From contig CAMJTU010000010.1 in NCBI GenBank assembly GCA_946408825.1, positions 48,246-112,245 of the forward strand: a DNA stretch of 64,000 nucleotides, in the 5' to 3' direction. The notes under the pieces were generated by a model that was not told where the DNA came from, ran no database searches, and saw only the letters and a program-made list of their open reading frames with translations. Source of the DNA: an uncultured Planctomycetaceae bacterium (GTDB lineage: Bacteria > Planctomycetota > Planctomycetia > Pirellulales > Thermoguttaceae). Below are positions 55,339 through 64,000 of this stretch, piece by piece (positions within the stretch are counted from its first letter, which is position 1; the number at the start of each line of letters is the position of its first letter). A program made the position numbers and the translations under genes.

Positions 55339-56937
55339 TTAGTACTTCAAACCTTCGCCTTGGAAATCAAAGGACGTTCCCCACTGCCAGCTTGTATGAC
55401 CGACGCGAGCCGTCATGACGTTCAGCCCTTCTTTCAGTTCGACTTCAACTTCGTCTTTACTTTTGAGATGGCGGGGCGAGAGGATATCGTCGTAGATTTT
55501 CTGACCGTTGAGGTAGATCGTCTCGATTGCCGTCGTGCTGAAACCTTCTGAATTGAGCTTCAAGACGCATTTCTGCGCTTTGGGACTCGTAACATAGCGA
55601 ACAACATAACCGACGTCGAACTCGTTAGCGGGCGGGAGATCGGCGAGATCGACAGCGTTCGGGTTGTCGGCGCCTGTTTTATCCTGCGTCGGATAGTATC
55701 TATACCATGCAAAAGCGGGTTTTCCGTTCTCTTTTACTTCGTGAAGCGTCAGAGGATTGATTCCTTTAAGCGCGGCTTCGTCGATTGCAGTCGTCGTTTT
55801 GTCGCGCGGGAAATCTTCCGGTCGGGCGAACGGTTCCAATGGAACGCCCGTCGCGACGAAATAAGGGGCGTTCACGCGAACGGTTCGCTCGTTTTCACCG
55901 ACTTGTAGAACGACGTCGCAGGGAAGTTTCCAATCCTTATTCTCGAAGAGAAGATTGAAGAACGGTTTGTTATCGTCGCGCTTACCAGACTTGATAAAGT
56001 TTAGTCCGCCTGCGTCTTTGACTTTGATCTGGTCAAGCGTTAGGTTGTTAAGGACGCCTGCGATCAAAACAAACGTCGTCGGTTTCTCGTTCGGATCAAT
56101 TGGCGGACTGGGAAGAGGGGGAAAATCCATCACGAAAAACGCGGCTCCTGCGTAATCGTCTGCTTTAAGTTCAGGAGCGACACGTTTTTGGGCGTAAGCG
56201 TCGGCGATTTCCGTCAGTCCTAACGCCTTTAGAAAACTCCACGACATAAGCTGATGACCGAACTCGTTCGGATGAACGAAATCGAGCGTAATTCTGAACT
56301 GGGGATTCTGGAACCGCGCGTTGAGGAACCCGTGTTTGAAGTCCTTGCGGAGGTCGTAAAACTCGCAGTTCTCTTCCTTGGCGACTCCTTCAACGATCTC
56401 TCCAAGTTTGTCCATAAAAAGGTTCTTAAAAGCAAACGGATTTTCCGTGAGGAGCGTCGGGGGAGTTAGAATAATTCTCGAGGCGCCAGGAACGCGCTTG
56501 CGCAGGTCTGAGACGAGCGCCTTATACTCCTTGTGCCATTTGGCATAGCCTTCGTCGTCCGATTTGATTGACGGACGCAGCGCGTCGTTCATGCCAAGGT
56601 GTACGATGAGCGTGTCGGCGCCCTTGTCGAACTCGTCCTTAACGTAAATATCGGCGATATCGAGCCGCTGGCGATTGTCGTACGAATTGGCGATAATTCC
56701 GCGCCAACTGAAAATAGTCTGTCCACTGCCGCCTAGGGGAACGAACTCCATGTCGTTCCCAGCTTCCGCAAGCGCATTACGAACTTCATGGGTAAAGCCG
56801 TACGCAAGGTTCATCGAGTGACCCGTTATCGAATCGCCGACAACGAGGACGCGTTCTGCGCCGAAAACGCAAGTAGTCGCCGCCAAGAGAAGTAGCGCCG
56901 GCAGAGCTGTTTTCAAAAACGTTTGGATTATTTTCAT
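55339..56937 (-). CDS. Secreted SGNH-hydrolase-family esterase
   Basis: A 532-residue protein with a signal peptide (about 1-26, TCVFGA). The SGNH/GDSL blocks are clear: VVGDSITGHS (Ser nucleophile), LGGSGQT, GMND and DFVHPNEFGHQ (Asp and His). The hydrolase domain covers about 28-250. The remaining 280 residues contain beta-rich segments with no recognised family, perhaps a carbohydrate-binding part. Such planctomycete enzymes often deacetylate polysaccharides; this is inferred. AAGGAG lies upstream of the ATG, and a tandem promoter-bearing duplication sits farther upstream. Confidence 0.88.
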   Translation of the reverse strand: MKIIQTFLKTALPALLLLAATTCVFGAERVLVVGDSITGHSMNLAYGFTHEVRNALAEAGNDMEFVPLGGSGQTIFSWRGIIANSYDNRQRLDIADIYVKDEFDKGADTLIVHLGMNDALRPSIKSDDEGYAKWHKEYKALVSDLRKRVPGASRIILTPPTLLTENPFAFKNLFMDKLGEIVEGVAKEENCEFYDLRKDFKHGFLNARFQNPQFRITLDFVHPNEFGHQLMSWSFLKALGLTEIADAYAQKRVAPELKADDYAGAAFFVMDFPPLPSPPIDPNEKPTTFVLIAGVLNNLTLDQIKVKDAGGLNFIKSGKRDDNKPFFNLLFENKDWKLPCDVVLQVGENERTVRVNAPYFVATGVPLEPFARPEDFPRDKTTTAIDEAALKGINPLTLHEVKENGKPAFAWYRYYPTQDKTGADNPNAVDLADLPPANEFDVGYVVRYVTSPKAQKCVLKLNSEGFSTTAIETIYLNGQKIYDDILSPRHLKSKDEVEVELKEGLNVMTARVGHTSWQWGTSFDFQGEGLKY

Positions 56938-57336
56938 GTCGCGTTAACTCCTTGTTGGAAAAGAGACAGTATGACGGAACGTCGGACGGAGATCAAGAGA
57001 CGCGCTTACAAATGGTGAAAAAAGTTAAGGACGCCGCGGGACGCTTTGTCTTGATAATAATATCGTAGCGGAACGTCGAAAGGAAATCAAGAGAACGGCG
57101 TTTGAGAGGTGCGAGAAAAAAGCAAGGACGGCATGCTATGCTTTGCCGTATTCTTTGCGTAAAATGTGGTTTTAAAGTGCGTTTTTCACGAGGCGTCCCT
57201 TGCAGAACTGGCGTGAGGGCGTAGAATGAACAAAATCAACAATGGTCGTTTTACGTCGTTGTCGTCGCGCGTGGCGCGAGGGACGTTTTAGACAATCGCA
57301 ATCTGCGCACAGGAGCGCCGACGTCGAGTTTGAACC
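56938..57336. other. Divergent intergenic region between the SGNH gene and ffh
   Basis: About 400 bases. Contains the tandem repeat described at 56975-57145. From 57146 to 57336 I see no gene; ffh has only a weak ribosome binding site. Confidence 0.5.
56975..57145. repeat. Degenerate tandem duplication carrying two promoter-like elements
   Basis: Two copies of about 75 bases (56975-57048 and 57069-57145) share the start CGGAACGTCG, GATCAAGAGA/AATCAAGAGA, AAGGACG and a CTTTG end. On the minus strand each contains a -35-like box and a -10-like box 17 bases apart: TTGATC (56991-56996) with CATACT (56968-56973), and TTGATT (57085-57090) with TACGAT (57062-57067). Both would drive the SGNH gene. 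Confidence 0.6.
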
Positions 57337-58812
57337 ATGTTTGAATCGCTGACCAACCAACTTTCCGCCGCTTTCCGTTCGATGACGGGGCGTGGACGTC
57401 TTACCGAATCGAACGTTCGCGAAGGACTGGAACTTGTGCGCAAAGCGCTCCTCGAGGCTGACGCGAGCGTCGAGGTTGCGAAGCAGTTTGTCGAAACGGT
57501 TGAGCGCAAATTCTTGGGAACGGAAGTTTCGCGCGCGCTTAACCCGACGCAACAGATTCTCAGTATTGTCAATTCGGAACTCGTTGCGTTAATGGGACCG
57601 GTCGATTCGTCGATTCCCGTTAAAGAGCCGTTTACGACGATCATGCTTTGCGGTCTGCAAGGTTCTGGTAAGACGACGACTTGCGGCAAGCTCGGGAAAA
57701 TGTTGCTCGCGTCTGGTCGCAAACCGATGTTTGTCGCCGCCGACCTTCAACGTCCTGCAGCAATCGACCAGCTCGAGATTCTCGGCGGTCAGCTTGGGGT
57801 TCCGGTCTTTGTCGACCGCGAATCAAAGAACCCTGTCGACGTCTGTCGTCGAGCGTTGAAAGAAGCGAAAGAGAAGAACGTCGACGTTGTCGTTTTAGAC
57901 ACGGCTGGACGTCTTCACGTCGACGACGAACTGATGGCCCAGCTCAACGAGATTGAGCGCAAGGTACAACCCGATCAAGTTTATTTTGTCGTCGACGCCA
58001 TGACAGGTCAAGACGCGGTCAACAGCGCTACGGCGTTTAACAACGCTCTTGAACTTGACGGCGTCATTTTGACGAAGCTCGACGGCGACGCTCGCGGCGG
58101 CGCGGCTCTTTCCGTCAAGGCAATCACCGGCGTTCCGATTAAATTCATCGGCGTTGGCGAGACGCTTGAAGCTCTTGAGGAATTTCATCCTGAGCGCATG
58201 GCAAGCCGTATGCTCGGCATGGGCGACGTTATGACGCTCATCGAGCAGGTTCAATCAAAATTTGACGAGAAAGAACTTGCACGCCAACAGGCGCAGATGG
58301 AGAAGGGCGTCTTTACGCTCGACGACTTCCGCAAGCAGATGTCTCAAGCGTCGCGGCTTGGTTCGATGAGCAAAATCATGGGATTGATTCCAGGCATGGG
58401 ACGTCTTAGCGGTTTGCTTGGCGAATTAAACGTCGATCCCGACAAGGAAATGCGTAAGATCGGCGGCGTGATAGACTCCATGACGCTTGAGGAACGACGT
58501 CGTCCCGATATAATTGACGGACGTCGTAAAAAGCGAATTGCGGCGGGCGCCGGAGTCGACGTATCGCGTGTGAACGAGCTTCTCGACATGCATAAACGTA
58601 TGGCGAGTATGGTCAAGAGTTTTTCGTCCCAGAATCCGTTAGAGCGGATGAGGACGATTCAGCAGATGACGAACGAAGCGTCCTCGAATCCTTTTGGCAT
58701 GGGACCGGCGAAAAAAGGCTCGACAGGCAAACGTCTCACGGCGAAAGAACGTGAGGCTCAGCGCAAGCGTCTCGAAAAAATTCGGCGCGATAAGAAGCGC
58801 AAGAAGAAGTAA
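57337..58812 (+). CDS. ffh: Signal recognition particle GTPase Ffh
   Basis: A 491-residue SRP54. N domain (about 1-95), G domain with GLQGSGKTTT (about 108-117), DTAGRLHVD (about 190) and TKLDGDARGGAALS (about 248), and a Met-rich M domain (about 320-450, MGLIPGMGRLSGL) that binds 4.5S RNA and signal sequences. The C-terminal 40 residues are a Lys/Arg-rich tail. It targets inner-membrane proteins with FtsY. First gene of the ffh-rpsP-trmD-rplS group. Confidence 0.97.
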   Translation: MFESLTNQLSAAFRSMTGRGRLTESNVREGLELVRKALLEADASVEVAKQFVETVERKFLGTEVSRALNPTQQILSIVNSELVALMGPVDSSIPVKEPFTTIMLCGLQGSGKTTTCGKLGKMLLASGRKPMFVAADLQRPAAIDQLEILGGQLGVPVFVDRESKNPVDVCRRALKEAKEKNVDVVVLDTAGRLHVDDELMAQLNEIERKVQPDQVYFVVDAMTGQDAVNSATAFNNALELDGVILTKLDGDARGGAALSVKAITGVPIKFIGVGETLEALEEFHPERMASRMLGMGDVMTLIEQVQSKFDEKELARQQAQMEKGVFTLDDFRKQMSQASRLGSMSKIMGLIPGMGRLSGLLGELNVDPDKEMRKIGGVIDSMTLEERRRPDIIDGRRKKRIAAGAGVDVSRVNELLDMHKRMASMVKSFSSQNPLERMRTIQQMTNEASSNPFGMGPAKKGSTGKRLTAKEREAQRKRLEKIRRDKKRKKK

Positions 58813-59021
58813 AATACCGAGTGAACAACGTCGTCGTGCAATCGGCGGCTTTGGAATATGGGAAACGTCCTTTAAATTGCGGTCAGGCAGAGACGTTCGA
58901 CGTTCGCGCGAATCATAGATTCAGACGAACGAGTCCCCCGACTGGAACGGAATTGTCAGATCGGATTTAAGTTCTAACCTTTAGGTTGGAAACCAACAAT
59001 GTTATCAGGAGTTTATCACAC

Positions 59022-59393
59022 GTGTCAGTAAGAATTAGAATGAAGAAATTTGGTCGTAAGCATCGACCGTTTTTCCGCATCGTCGCGGTCGACGGACGTC
59101 GTCCTCGCGACGGTCGCGTACTCGAGGAGCTTGGCACTTATGATCCGCTCGTTCCAGAAACGGACGCGCGCGCGATTCTTAAGGGCGAACGCATTCAGTA
59201 TTGGCTTGGGGTCGGGGCTCAGCCGAGCGACAAAGTCGCCGTTCTGATCAAGAAGTATGGCGCAAACGGCAAGAGCTTAGAAGCGCAAAAAGCCGCGCTT
59301 GAACGTCTCGACGTCGCTCGTCGCCGACCGGCTCCAGTCGTCGCGCCCGCGCCAGTCGCCGTCGAGGCCGCCGACGCGCCCGCGGCGGAATGA
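59022..59393 (+). CDS. rpsP: 30S ribosomal protein S16
   Basis: A 123-residue S16. VSVRIRMKKFGRKHRPFFRIVAVD is the canonical start, so GTG 59022 is chosen; CAGGAG lies upstream. DGRVLEELGTYDP and LKGERIQYWLGVGAQPSDKVA follow. The usual length is about 80-90 residues; the extra C-terminal part is an Ala/Pro/Val-rich tail. Position between ffh and trmD is common across bacteria. Confidence 0.95.
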   Translation: MSVRIRMKKFGRKHRPFFRIVAVDGRRPRDGRVLEELGTYDPLVPETDARAILKGERIQYWLGVGAQPSDKVAVLIKKYGANGKSLEAQKAALERLDVARRRPAPVVAPAPVAVEAADAPAAE

Positions 59394-59478
59394 TTCGGAC
59401 TCTGTGTCAGAATTGTTTATAACGAACATTTTAACCCTTAATCATTAAAATCGCGATTCCACACGACGGATTGACTTG

Positions 59479-60180
59479 ATGCGGTTCGATATACTCACGC
59501 TCTTTCCTGGTATATTCGAAGGTTACCTTTCTGAAAGCCTTATGAAAGACGCGATTGACAAAGGGCTGTTGGAAGTCAACTTGTACGACATGCGTTTGTG
59601 GGCGCGCGATAAACATAGCACTATGGACGATCGTCCTTTCGGGGGCGGGCCTGGCATGGTGCTGAAAGTCGACAGAGTCGTGCCTTGCGTCGAGGAAGTT
59701 CAGTCTTACGCCGAGCGACCTGGACGAGTTGTAATGACGACGCCCCAAGGGCGGCTTCTTACTCAACGCGTCGTTGAAGAGTTGGCGTGCGAAGAACGTC
59801 TTTTGCTCTTGTGTGGACGCTATGAAGGCTTTGATCAACGAGTTGTAGATATTCTCCAGCCCGACGAAATATCAATCGGGGACTACGTTTTGAACGGCGG
59901 GGAAGTCGCAGCCGAGGTCGTTATGGATTCTGTCATGCGTTTGATTCCCGGCGTTTTAGGGGATGAGAATTCGGCAGTCGTCGATTCCTTTTCATCCGGC
60001 AATCGTCTTTTAGAAGAAGATCAATACACTCGTCCTCGCGAGTATCGAGGATTGGTCGTTCCTGAGGTGTTACTAAGCGGCGACCATGGTCTGATCGAGA
60101 AATGGCGAGAAGTCAATCGCAGGGAGAAAACGTTTGTCCGTCGTCCCGAATTATTGGACGACAAACCGTCGGATTATTGA
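59479..60180 (+). CDS. trmD: tRNA (guanine-N1)-methyltransferase TrmD
   Basis: A 233-residue SPOUT methyltransferase that makes m1G37 in tRNA. FDILTLFPGIFEGYL, the FGGGPGMVLK loop, and the knot segment LCGRYEGFDQRVVD and ISIGDYVLNGGEVAAEVVMD are visible. ATG 59479 is used; a TTG just before it would add one Met. It lies between rpsP and rplS, as in many genomes. Confidence 0.97.
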   Translation: MRFDILTLFPGIFEGYLSESLMKDAIDKGLLEVNLYDMRLWARDKHSTMDDRPFGGGPGMVLKVDRVVPCVEEVQSYAERPGRVVMTTPQGRLLTQRVVEELACEERLLLLCGRYEGFDQRVVDILQPDEISIGDYVLNGGEVAAEVVMDSVMRLIPGVLGDENSAVVDSFSSGNRLLEEDQYTRPREYRGLVVPEVLLSGDHGLIEKWREVNRREKTFVRRPELLDDKPSDY

Positions 60181-60385
60181 ACGACGTCAGCAACGATTAG
60201 TTCGGTAAAAAGAAAGAAGAAAGCGAACAATCGAAGTTGGCGACGGGACGATCCGACGTCGAAGGAGACGGGTTGAATTGAACGACGTTGAGTTTTTCAG
60301 TTCTTCTTTTTAGTCCGACGCGTTATGTCGGAAGTTCTTAACGCGCTCCTTAACTGAAACTCAAATTACATAAAGGAATATTTCC

Positions 60386-60844
60386 GTGAGTCAAGATCTT
60401 ATTCGTTTGGTAGAAGCTCGCGCCAAGAAAGAAAACGTTTCCCATTTTGAAATCGGCGATCGCGTCAACGTGCATTGCAAGATTCTTGAGGGCGACAAAG
60501 AGCGTATCCAAGTTTTTAACGGCGACGTTATCGCGCGTAGCGGTTCCGGCGTCCGTGAAACGTTCACCGTCCGTCGCATTGTCGCGGGTCAGGGCGTCGA
60601 GCGTAAATTCCCTCTTCACAGTCCTCGTATCGCCCGGATCGAAGTTCTTCGTTCCTCCGTCGTTCGTCGTGCAAAACTTTACTATCTGCGCGACCGTGTC
60701 GGTAAAGCGACGCGTCTTGAGCAGCGTCGTGTCGAACGCAACGTCGAGACCGAAGAGAAGAAGGTCAAGACGATGAAGCGCGGCAAGAAGGCCGCCGCCG
60801 CTCGTCGAGCCGCCGCCGCGGCGAAGAAAGCCTCCGAGGAGTGA
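60386..60844 (+). CDS. rplS: 50S ribosomal protein L19
   Basis: A 152-residue L19 starting with GTG after AAAGGAA. The core [47 protein letters not shown] and [33 protein letters not shown] is complete. The last 35 residues are a Lys/Arg/Ala tail. It is the last gene of this translation-related group. Confidence 0.96.
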   Translation: MSQDLIRLVEARAKKENVSHFEIGDRVNVHCKILEGDKERIQVFNGDVIARSGSGVRETFTVRRIVAGQGVERKFPLHSPRIARIEVLRSSVVRRAKLYYLRDRVGKATRLEQRRVERNVETEEKKVKTMKRGKKAAAARRAAAAAKKASEE

Positions 60845-60880
60845 TATTCTTCCTGAACATCGTCGTGTAACCGACTTATT

Positions 60881-60917
60881 CGTCCGATTCCAATTGTTTA
60901 TGGAATCGGACGTTTTC
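60881..60917 (+). terminator. Terminator of rplS
   Basis: CGTCCGATTCC (60881-60891) and GGAATCGGACG (60902-60912) form a perfect 11-base-pair stem followed by TTTTC. Confidence 0.88.
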
Positions 60918-60935
60918 TATTGCTTGGCAACATAT

Positions 60936-60971
60936 AAAAACGCGCTCAATCTATGATTGAGCGCGTTTTTT
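60936..60971. terminator. Bidirectional terminator between rplS and the Tat oxidoreductase
   Basis: CGCGCTCAAT (60941-60950) and ATTGAGCGCG (60956-60965) with AAAAA before and TTTTTT after. Confidence 0.9.
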
Positions 60972-61025
60972 CTGCATAAAAGTCTGACAAGACCCGCTGT
61001 TTACGAACAAAAGCGAAATCTAGTC

Positions 61026-62342
61026 TCAGACGTCCCAACCTTCACGATGTTCCGTCCTAATAAACGCGTTAGCTGCTTTGTCGTTGACGACTTCCATCTT
61101 TTCCGCATCCCATTCAAGCTTGATCTTACCAGCTCGTAACGAAACTGCGCCGAGTTGAACTGCTTCCGCGAGACGACCGGAGTATTCAAAATTGCAGAGC
61201 GCCTGCGTCTTGCCGCCGTTAACGATGGCGTCGATCCATTCGCGGTGGTGACCAGGAGACGCCGGAATTGTTTGCGCCGGACGCTCGTACTTTTCATATT
61301 TGTCCTGCGGATAGAGACGAATCGTGCCATAATCGGCTTCCAGAACGCCCTCTTCGCCGACGAAGATCACGCCCATGGAGAGGTCTTCAAGGTTTCGTTC
61401 TTTAATGATCGCGGGACGCGCCTTTCCGTCGTACCATGTGAGAGGCAACGTCTTTCCGTTGTACTCGAACTCGTACTCGCACTTGACGTCGAGTGGGCAA
61501 CACATCTTGCTGATTTCGGTCGGGCAGGTCGCGTGAATCGTCTTGGGGTATTGAAGATCAAGCGCCCAGAAAGGAAGGTCCATAAGGTGACACGCCATAT
61601 CGCCGAACGTGCCGGTGCCGAAGGGCCAATATCCTCGCCAAGAGGCGGGGACGTAGCAGGGATTGTATGGCACGTACTGGGCCGGTCCAAGCCATTCGTC
61701 CCAGTGAAGGTTTTTCGGGACTTCGAATTCCTCGGTCGAAGGTTCGGCGTAACCGCCCCAGCCTTTGAAGCACCAGACGTGGACTTCGGCGACTTCGCCG
61801 ATCGCGCCCGCCTGAATGAGTTCGACGACGCGGCGATAATTCGAGGTCGCGTGGATAACGGTCCCCATCTGGGTTGCGAGCTTCTTTTCTTTCGCGATCT
61901 TCTGCATATCGCGAATTTCGCCGACGTCGTGCGCGAGCGGCTTCTCGCAGAAGCATGGCAACCCGCGCTTCATCGCCGCCATCGAAACGACGGAATGAGT
62001 ATGATCCGGCGTGCTGACCAACACGCCGTCGAGCGACTTGACTTCGTCGAACATCGCGCGATAGTCGTAAAAACGTTTCGCGTCAGGGAATTTCGCTCCC
62101 TGCGACGCGAGATTGTTTTCGTCGACGTCGCAGAGCGCGGCGATCTGCATCAGGTCGCCCGAGTCGTGGATCATCTCGCTGATGTTGCCCGCGCCGCGTC
62201 CGGCGACGCCGACTACGGCGATATTAAGCTTGGAGTTGGCGTTTTGAGCGCGAACGACAGCCGGAGACGCGAAACTAGACGCTCCAAGCGCCGCGGCAGA
62301 AAGCGCCGAAGTCTGGAGAAATTGACGACGATTAAGCAACAT
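61026..62342 (-). CDS. Tat-exported Gfo/Idh/MocA oxidoreductase
   Basis: A 438-residue oxidoreductase with a twin-arginine signal, NRRQFLQTSALSAAALGAS, so it is folded with its cofactor before export. The NAD-binding loop VVGVAGRGAGNI (about residues 41-52), CEKPLAHDVGEI (about 130) and the central fold follow. Tat-exported Gfo/Idh proteins are a hallmark of planctomycetes and are thought to act on sugars outside the cytoplasm; the substrate is not known. GGGAGTAA precedes the ATG. A promoter lies about 130 bases upstream. Confidence 0.93.
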   Translation of the reverse strand: MLLNRRQFLQTSALSAAALGASSFASPAVVRAQNANSKLNIAVVGVAGRGAGNISEMIHDSGDLMQIAALCDVDENNLASQGAKFPDAKRFYDYRAMFDEVKSLDGVLVSTPDHTHSVVSMAAMKRGLPCFCEKPLAHDVGEIRDMQKIAKEKKLATQMGTVIHATSNYRRVVELIQAGAIGEVAEVHVWCFKGWGGYAEPSTEEFEVPKNLHWDEWLGPAQYVPYNPCYVPASWRGYWPFGTGTFGDMACHLMDLPFWALDLQYPKTIHATCPTEISKMCCPLDVKCEYEFEYNGKTLPLTWYDGKARPAIIKERNLEDLSMGVIFVGEEGVLEADYGTIRLYPQDKYEKYERPAQTIPASPGHHREWIDAIVNGGKTQALCNFEYSGRLAEAVQLGAVSLRAGKIKLEWDAEKMEVVNDKAANAFIRTEHREGWDV

Positions 62343-62469
62343 AAGATTACTCCCAATTGCACTGACAAAATCAAAACAGAGGACGGGACGGCAGAGCGTC
62401 TTTCGGCGTTCCTGTCATTGTCCAAATAAAACCCGCGACGCGGAAACCTACCCTCGTCGACTGACTTCA

Positions 62470-62498
62470 AGTATAGTGAACGTCAAAGGCAATTGCAA
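62470..62498 (-). promoter_or_regulatory. Promoter of the Tat oxidoreductase gene
   Basis: On the minus strand TTGCAA (62498-62493), 17 bases and TATACT (62475-62470). TATACT is the same -10 form as at 8731 and 8594. Confidence 0.6.
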
Positions 62499-62530
62499 CA
62501 GTCGCCGGGTTTTCTTTCAATTTTTCGAGA

Positions 62531-63703
62531 TTATTCAGGATTCTTTTCCAGTTCATTAAGAAGCGCGACGAACCACGAGCGATTATCAGCGGAACAATAG
62601 CTCATTCGCCCTCCCATGCGGCTAAACGTTTTACAGTAACGTAGGTAGTAAGCAGGGTTGTCCATCGGCGGTTCGCCGTTTGTTTGCCAGTCCCAAGAAG
62701 ACTTCGCAAGATCGACGACATGAATAGAGAAGTCGTCGATTGTTCCGTTGCTTTGACGCGCTAAATTACGTGACATTGAAAGCGATTTTTCAAAGATCAT
62801 CGGCGACAGAACTGCCGAACCGACAGACATATAGACGCCTCCTTGAAGTTGCGAAACAGATTTAGCGAACGCGAGAAAATCTCGTTCTGCGGCACGACCG
62901 ATCGCGGAGCAGTTATTTGCAGGATGCGTGTAGATTATATCGCATCCGATCATTGGACAGCATCCGAAAGGAATTTTGGCTCGGCTGGCGCGGAAAGCGA
63001 CGGAGTATTCGCGCATCGGATGGGGAACGACGTATCGTCCGTCGGGAAGCGCAAATCTACGTTTTGTTCGAAGTAGGTCGGCTGCGGCCGCCGCATGGTC
63101 AAGAATAACTGCTTGCGACCTTTTATCAGCGTCCAAAATCGGATGGTCGTACGGCGGGAAGTTCGCACATTCTGCGCCTGAAAGAATCGCGTATTTAAGT
63201 TCTTCGTCGGAAGGAATATCCAGTCCCTCTGAGCTAATGAATTCGCCGATAGATTCGCCGTATCCTAAACCACGATAGGCGCCGACGATAATCGCGAGGT
63301 TGATATTCATGCCTGTTTCTTCCCAGATTCCGAACTGTCCCTCGCTCGTATATCGACGAACGTCTTCCCCGGATTGACCTTGAAACGCGAATTCCCAATC
63401 GTGAATCACTCCCGCGCCGTTTGTCGTAAGTCGAGTAATCCAGCCTTGTTCAGCGAGTCGCGCAAGAACGACGCCGAGACCGTTCTTGATCGAGTGGGCT
63501 CCGTAGGTAAGTATTCGAGCCGCTCCGAGTTTTTTAGCACGACGTAGCTCGTCGGCAGTTCTTTCGACGTCTTGCCACGCTTCGTCGGAGAGTTCAATTT
63601 TCCACGAGTTGGGATCGACGACGTCGCGAACAACGTCTAGTTTGTTAACACGTTGCGAGAGGGACAAGATTTCCAAAAGGTCGCGATTTAAAACGTCTGG
63701 CAT
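62531..63703 (-). CDS. Deoxyhypusine synthase-like protein
   Basis: A 390-residue protein. ARILTYGAHSIKNGLGVVL, TTNGAGVIHDWEFAFQGQSGEDV and FGIWEETGMNINLAI resemble the nucleotide-binding half of the deoxyhypusine synthase-like family (the THGAxVIHDxE style). True deoxyhypusine synthase modifies eIF5A in eukaryotes and archaea; bacterial relatives act on small molecules, including homospermidine synthesis. I do not see the conserved Lys of the bona fide enzymes with certainty. GAAAGGA precedes the ATG. It follows a PfkB-type sugar kinase on the same strand, so a linked sugar or polyamine pathway is possible. Confidence 0.66.
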   Translation of the reverse strand: MPDVLNRDLLEILSLSQRVNKLDVVRDVVDPNSWKIELSDEAWQDVERTADELRRAKKLGAARILTYGAHSIKNGLGVVLARLAEQGWITRLTTNGAGVIHDWEFAFQGQSGEDVRRYTSEGQFGIWEETGMNINLAIIVGAYRGLGYGESIGEFISSEGLDIPSDEELKYAILSGAECANFPPYDHPILDADKRSQAVILDHAAAAADLLRTKRRFALPDGRYVVPHPMREYSVAFRASRAKIPFGCCPMIGCDIIYTHPANNCSAIGRAAERDFLAFAKSVSQLQGGVYMSVGSAVLSPMIFEKSLSMSRNLARQSNGTIDDFSIHVVDLAKSSWDWQTNGEPPMDNPAYYLRYCKTFSRMGGRMSYCSADNRSWFVALLNELEKNPE

Positions 63704-63746
63704 GTGTCGTCCTTTCAGGCTCTTAAATGGACGCGCTTAAACGAGT

Positions 63747-64000
63747 TTAATCAAGTTTTGAACGTAGAACGTCGAGTATTTCAGGTATTGACGCGACGCC
63801 CGTAACTCCGATTTTTTTAATGGTAATCGAAGAGACGATTCCTGCGAGGTACGCGGAATCGACGAGATTTAGTCCGAGTGATCGCCCGAAAGCTAGCCCC
63901 GCGTTTGTCGCGTCGCCTGCGCCGCAGATATCGATTGGCGGCTTGACCGGATTTGAGGGAACAATCGTCGTCTGAATAAACATGGACGCTGAATTTGTTT
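63747..64000 (-). CDS. PfkB-family sugar kinase, C-terminal end (runs off right edge)
   Basis: The last 83 codons of a longer minus-strand gene; the start lies outside the window and the in-frame ATG at 63983 is internal. PIDICGAGDATNAGLAFG is the PfkB signature, with the catalytic Asp in GAGD, and the helix ending IPEILDVLRSKL closes the fold. The family phosphorylates sugars or nucleosides. Translation ends 43 bases before the deoxyhypusine synthase-like start, so the two may form an operon. Confidence 0.82.
   Translation of the reverse strand, partial: TNSASMFIQTTIVPSNPVKPPIDICGAGDATNAGLAFGRSLGLNLVDSAYLAGIVSSITIKKIGVTGVASIPEILDVLRSKLD

Noticed and set aside
61155..62429. A long antisense reading frame (424 codons) across the Tat oxidoreductase gene
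   Set aside because: It mirrors the codon pattern of the real gene on the other strand and shows no signal or family motif.
1..64000. GACGTC as a DNA uptake signal for comEC
   Set aside because: Its abundance is explained by Asp-Val codons and CpG preference and is not clustered at terminators or between genes.
1..64000. CRISPR arrays, tRNA or rRNA genes
   Set aside because: No regularly spaced repeats, tRNA T-loop pattern or rRNA sequence was recognised by eye.

Overview
The window looks like a chromosomal stretch of a Planctomycetota bacterium of medium GC, probably host- or gut-associated. This is an inference from gene content: a DUF1559 pseudopilin with an H-x9-DG motif, a Tat-exported Gfo/Idh/MocA oxidoreductase, a giant AsmA-like envelope protein, LPS genes (ompH, lpxC), an endonuclease III-like protein with Lys/Ser-rich tails, and several secreted carbohydrate-active enzymes. 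No rRNA, tRNA, CRISPR array, phage or insertion sequence was recognised.

Layout. 1-2.9 kb: 5' part of a giant AsmA-like gene (minus, runs off the left edge). 3.5-5.1 kb: ECF sigma factor and membrane anti-sigma-like protein. 5.4-6.5 kb: DUF1559 pilin. 6.7-8.5 kb: parA-parB (minus). 8.8-10.7 kb: membrane histidine kinase with a haem-binding CxxCH. 10.7-13.3 kb: GH78 rhamnosidase. 13.8-19.8 kb: nusA, a stand-alone IF2-N paralogue, infB, rbfA. 19.9-25.5 kb: an endonuclease III-like protein, yebC, comEC. 25.5-27.8 kb (minus): hemA and a HemX-like membrane protein. 27.9-34.3 kb (minus): secreted lectin-like protein, membrane glycosyltransferase, CE15 esterase, large secreted protein. 34.6-37.4 kb: ompH-lpxC-Gfo/Idh (lipid A). 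37.5-39.8 kb (minus): aldo/keto reductase, CPBP membrane protein, Cys-repeat secreted protein. 40.1-44 kb: secreted metallophosphoesterase and GH2 enzyme. 44.4-53.6 kb: sulfate import and reduction island (cysP-cysT-cysW-cysA-aprA-aprB-sulfite reductase-cysG, then a LysR regulator). 54.1-54.9 kb: LarE-like sulfur transferase. 55.3-56.9 kb (minus): SGNH esterase. 57.3-60.8 kb: ffh, rpsP, trmD, rplS. 61.0-64 kb (minus): Tat Gfo/Idh oxidoreductase, a deoxyhypusine-synthase-like protein and the C-terminal end of a PfkB-family sugar kinase.

How the parts fit. The sulfur island encodes sulfate uptake, a dissimilatory-type APS reductase used in what looks like an assimilatory setting, a compact sirohaem sulfite reductase, and the enzyme that makes sirohaem from uroporphyrinogen III. 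HemA, 18 kb upstream, feeds the same tetrapyrrole pathway. ATP sulfurylase, needed to make APS, is not in the window. The secreted GH78, GH2, CE15, SGNH and phosphoesterase genes suggest use of plant or mucosal polysaccharide. The most unusual items are the IF2-N stand-alone paralogue, the endonuclease III-like protein that seems to lack both catalytic residues, the haem-motif histidine kinase, the sulfate island with its sharp AT-rich border, a promoter-bearing tandem duplication upstream of the SGNH gene, and a strong codon-boundary CpG preference.
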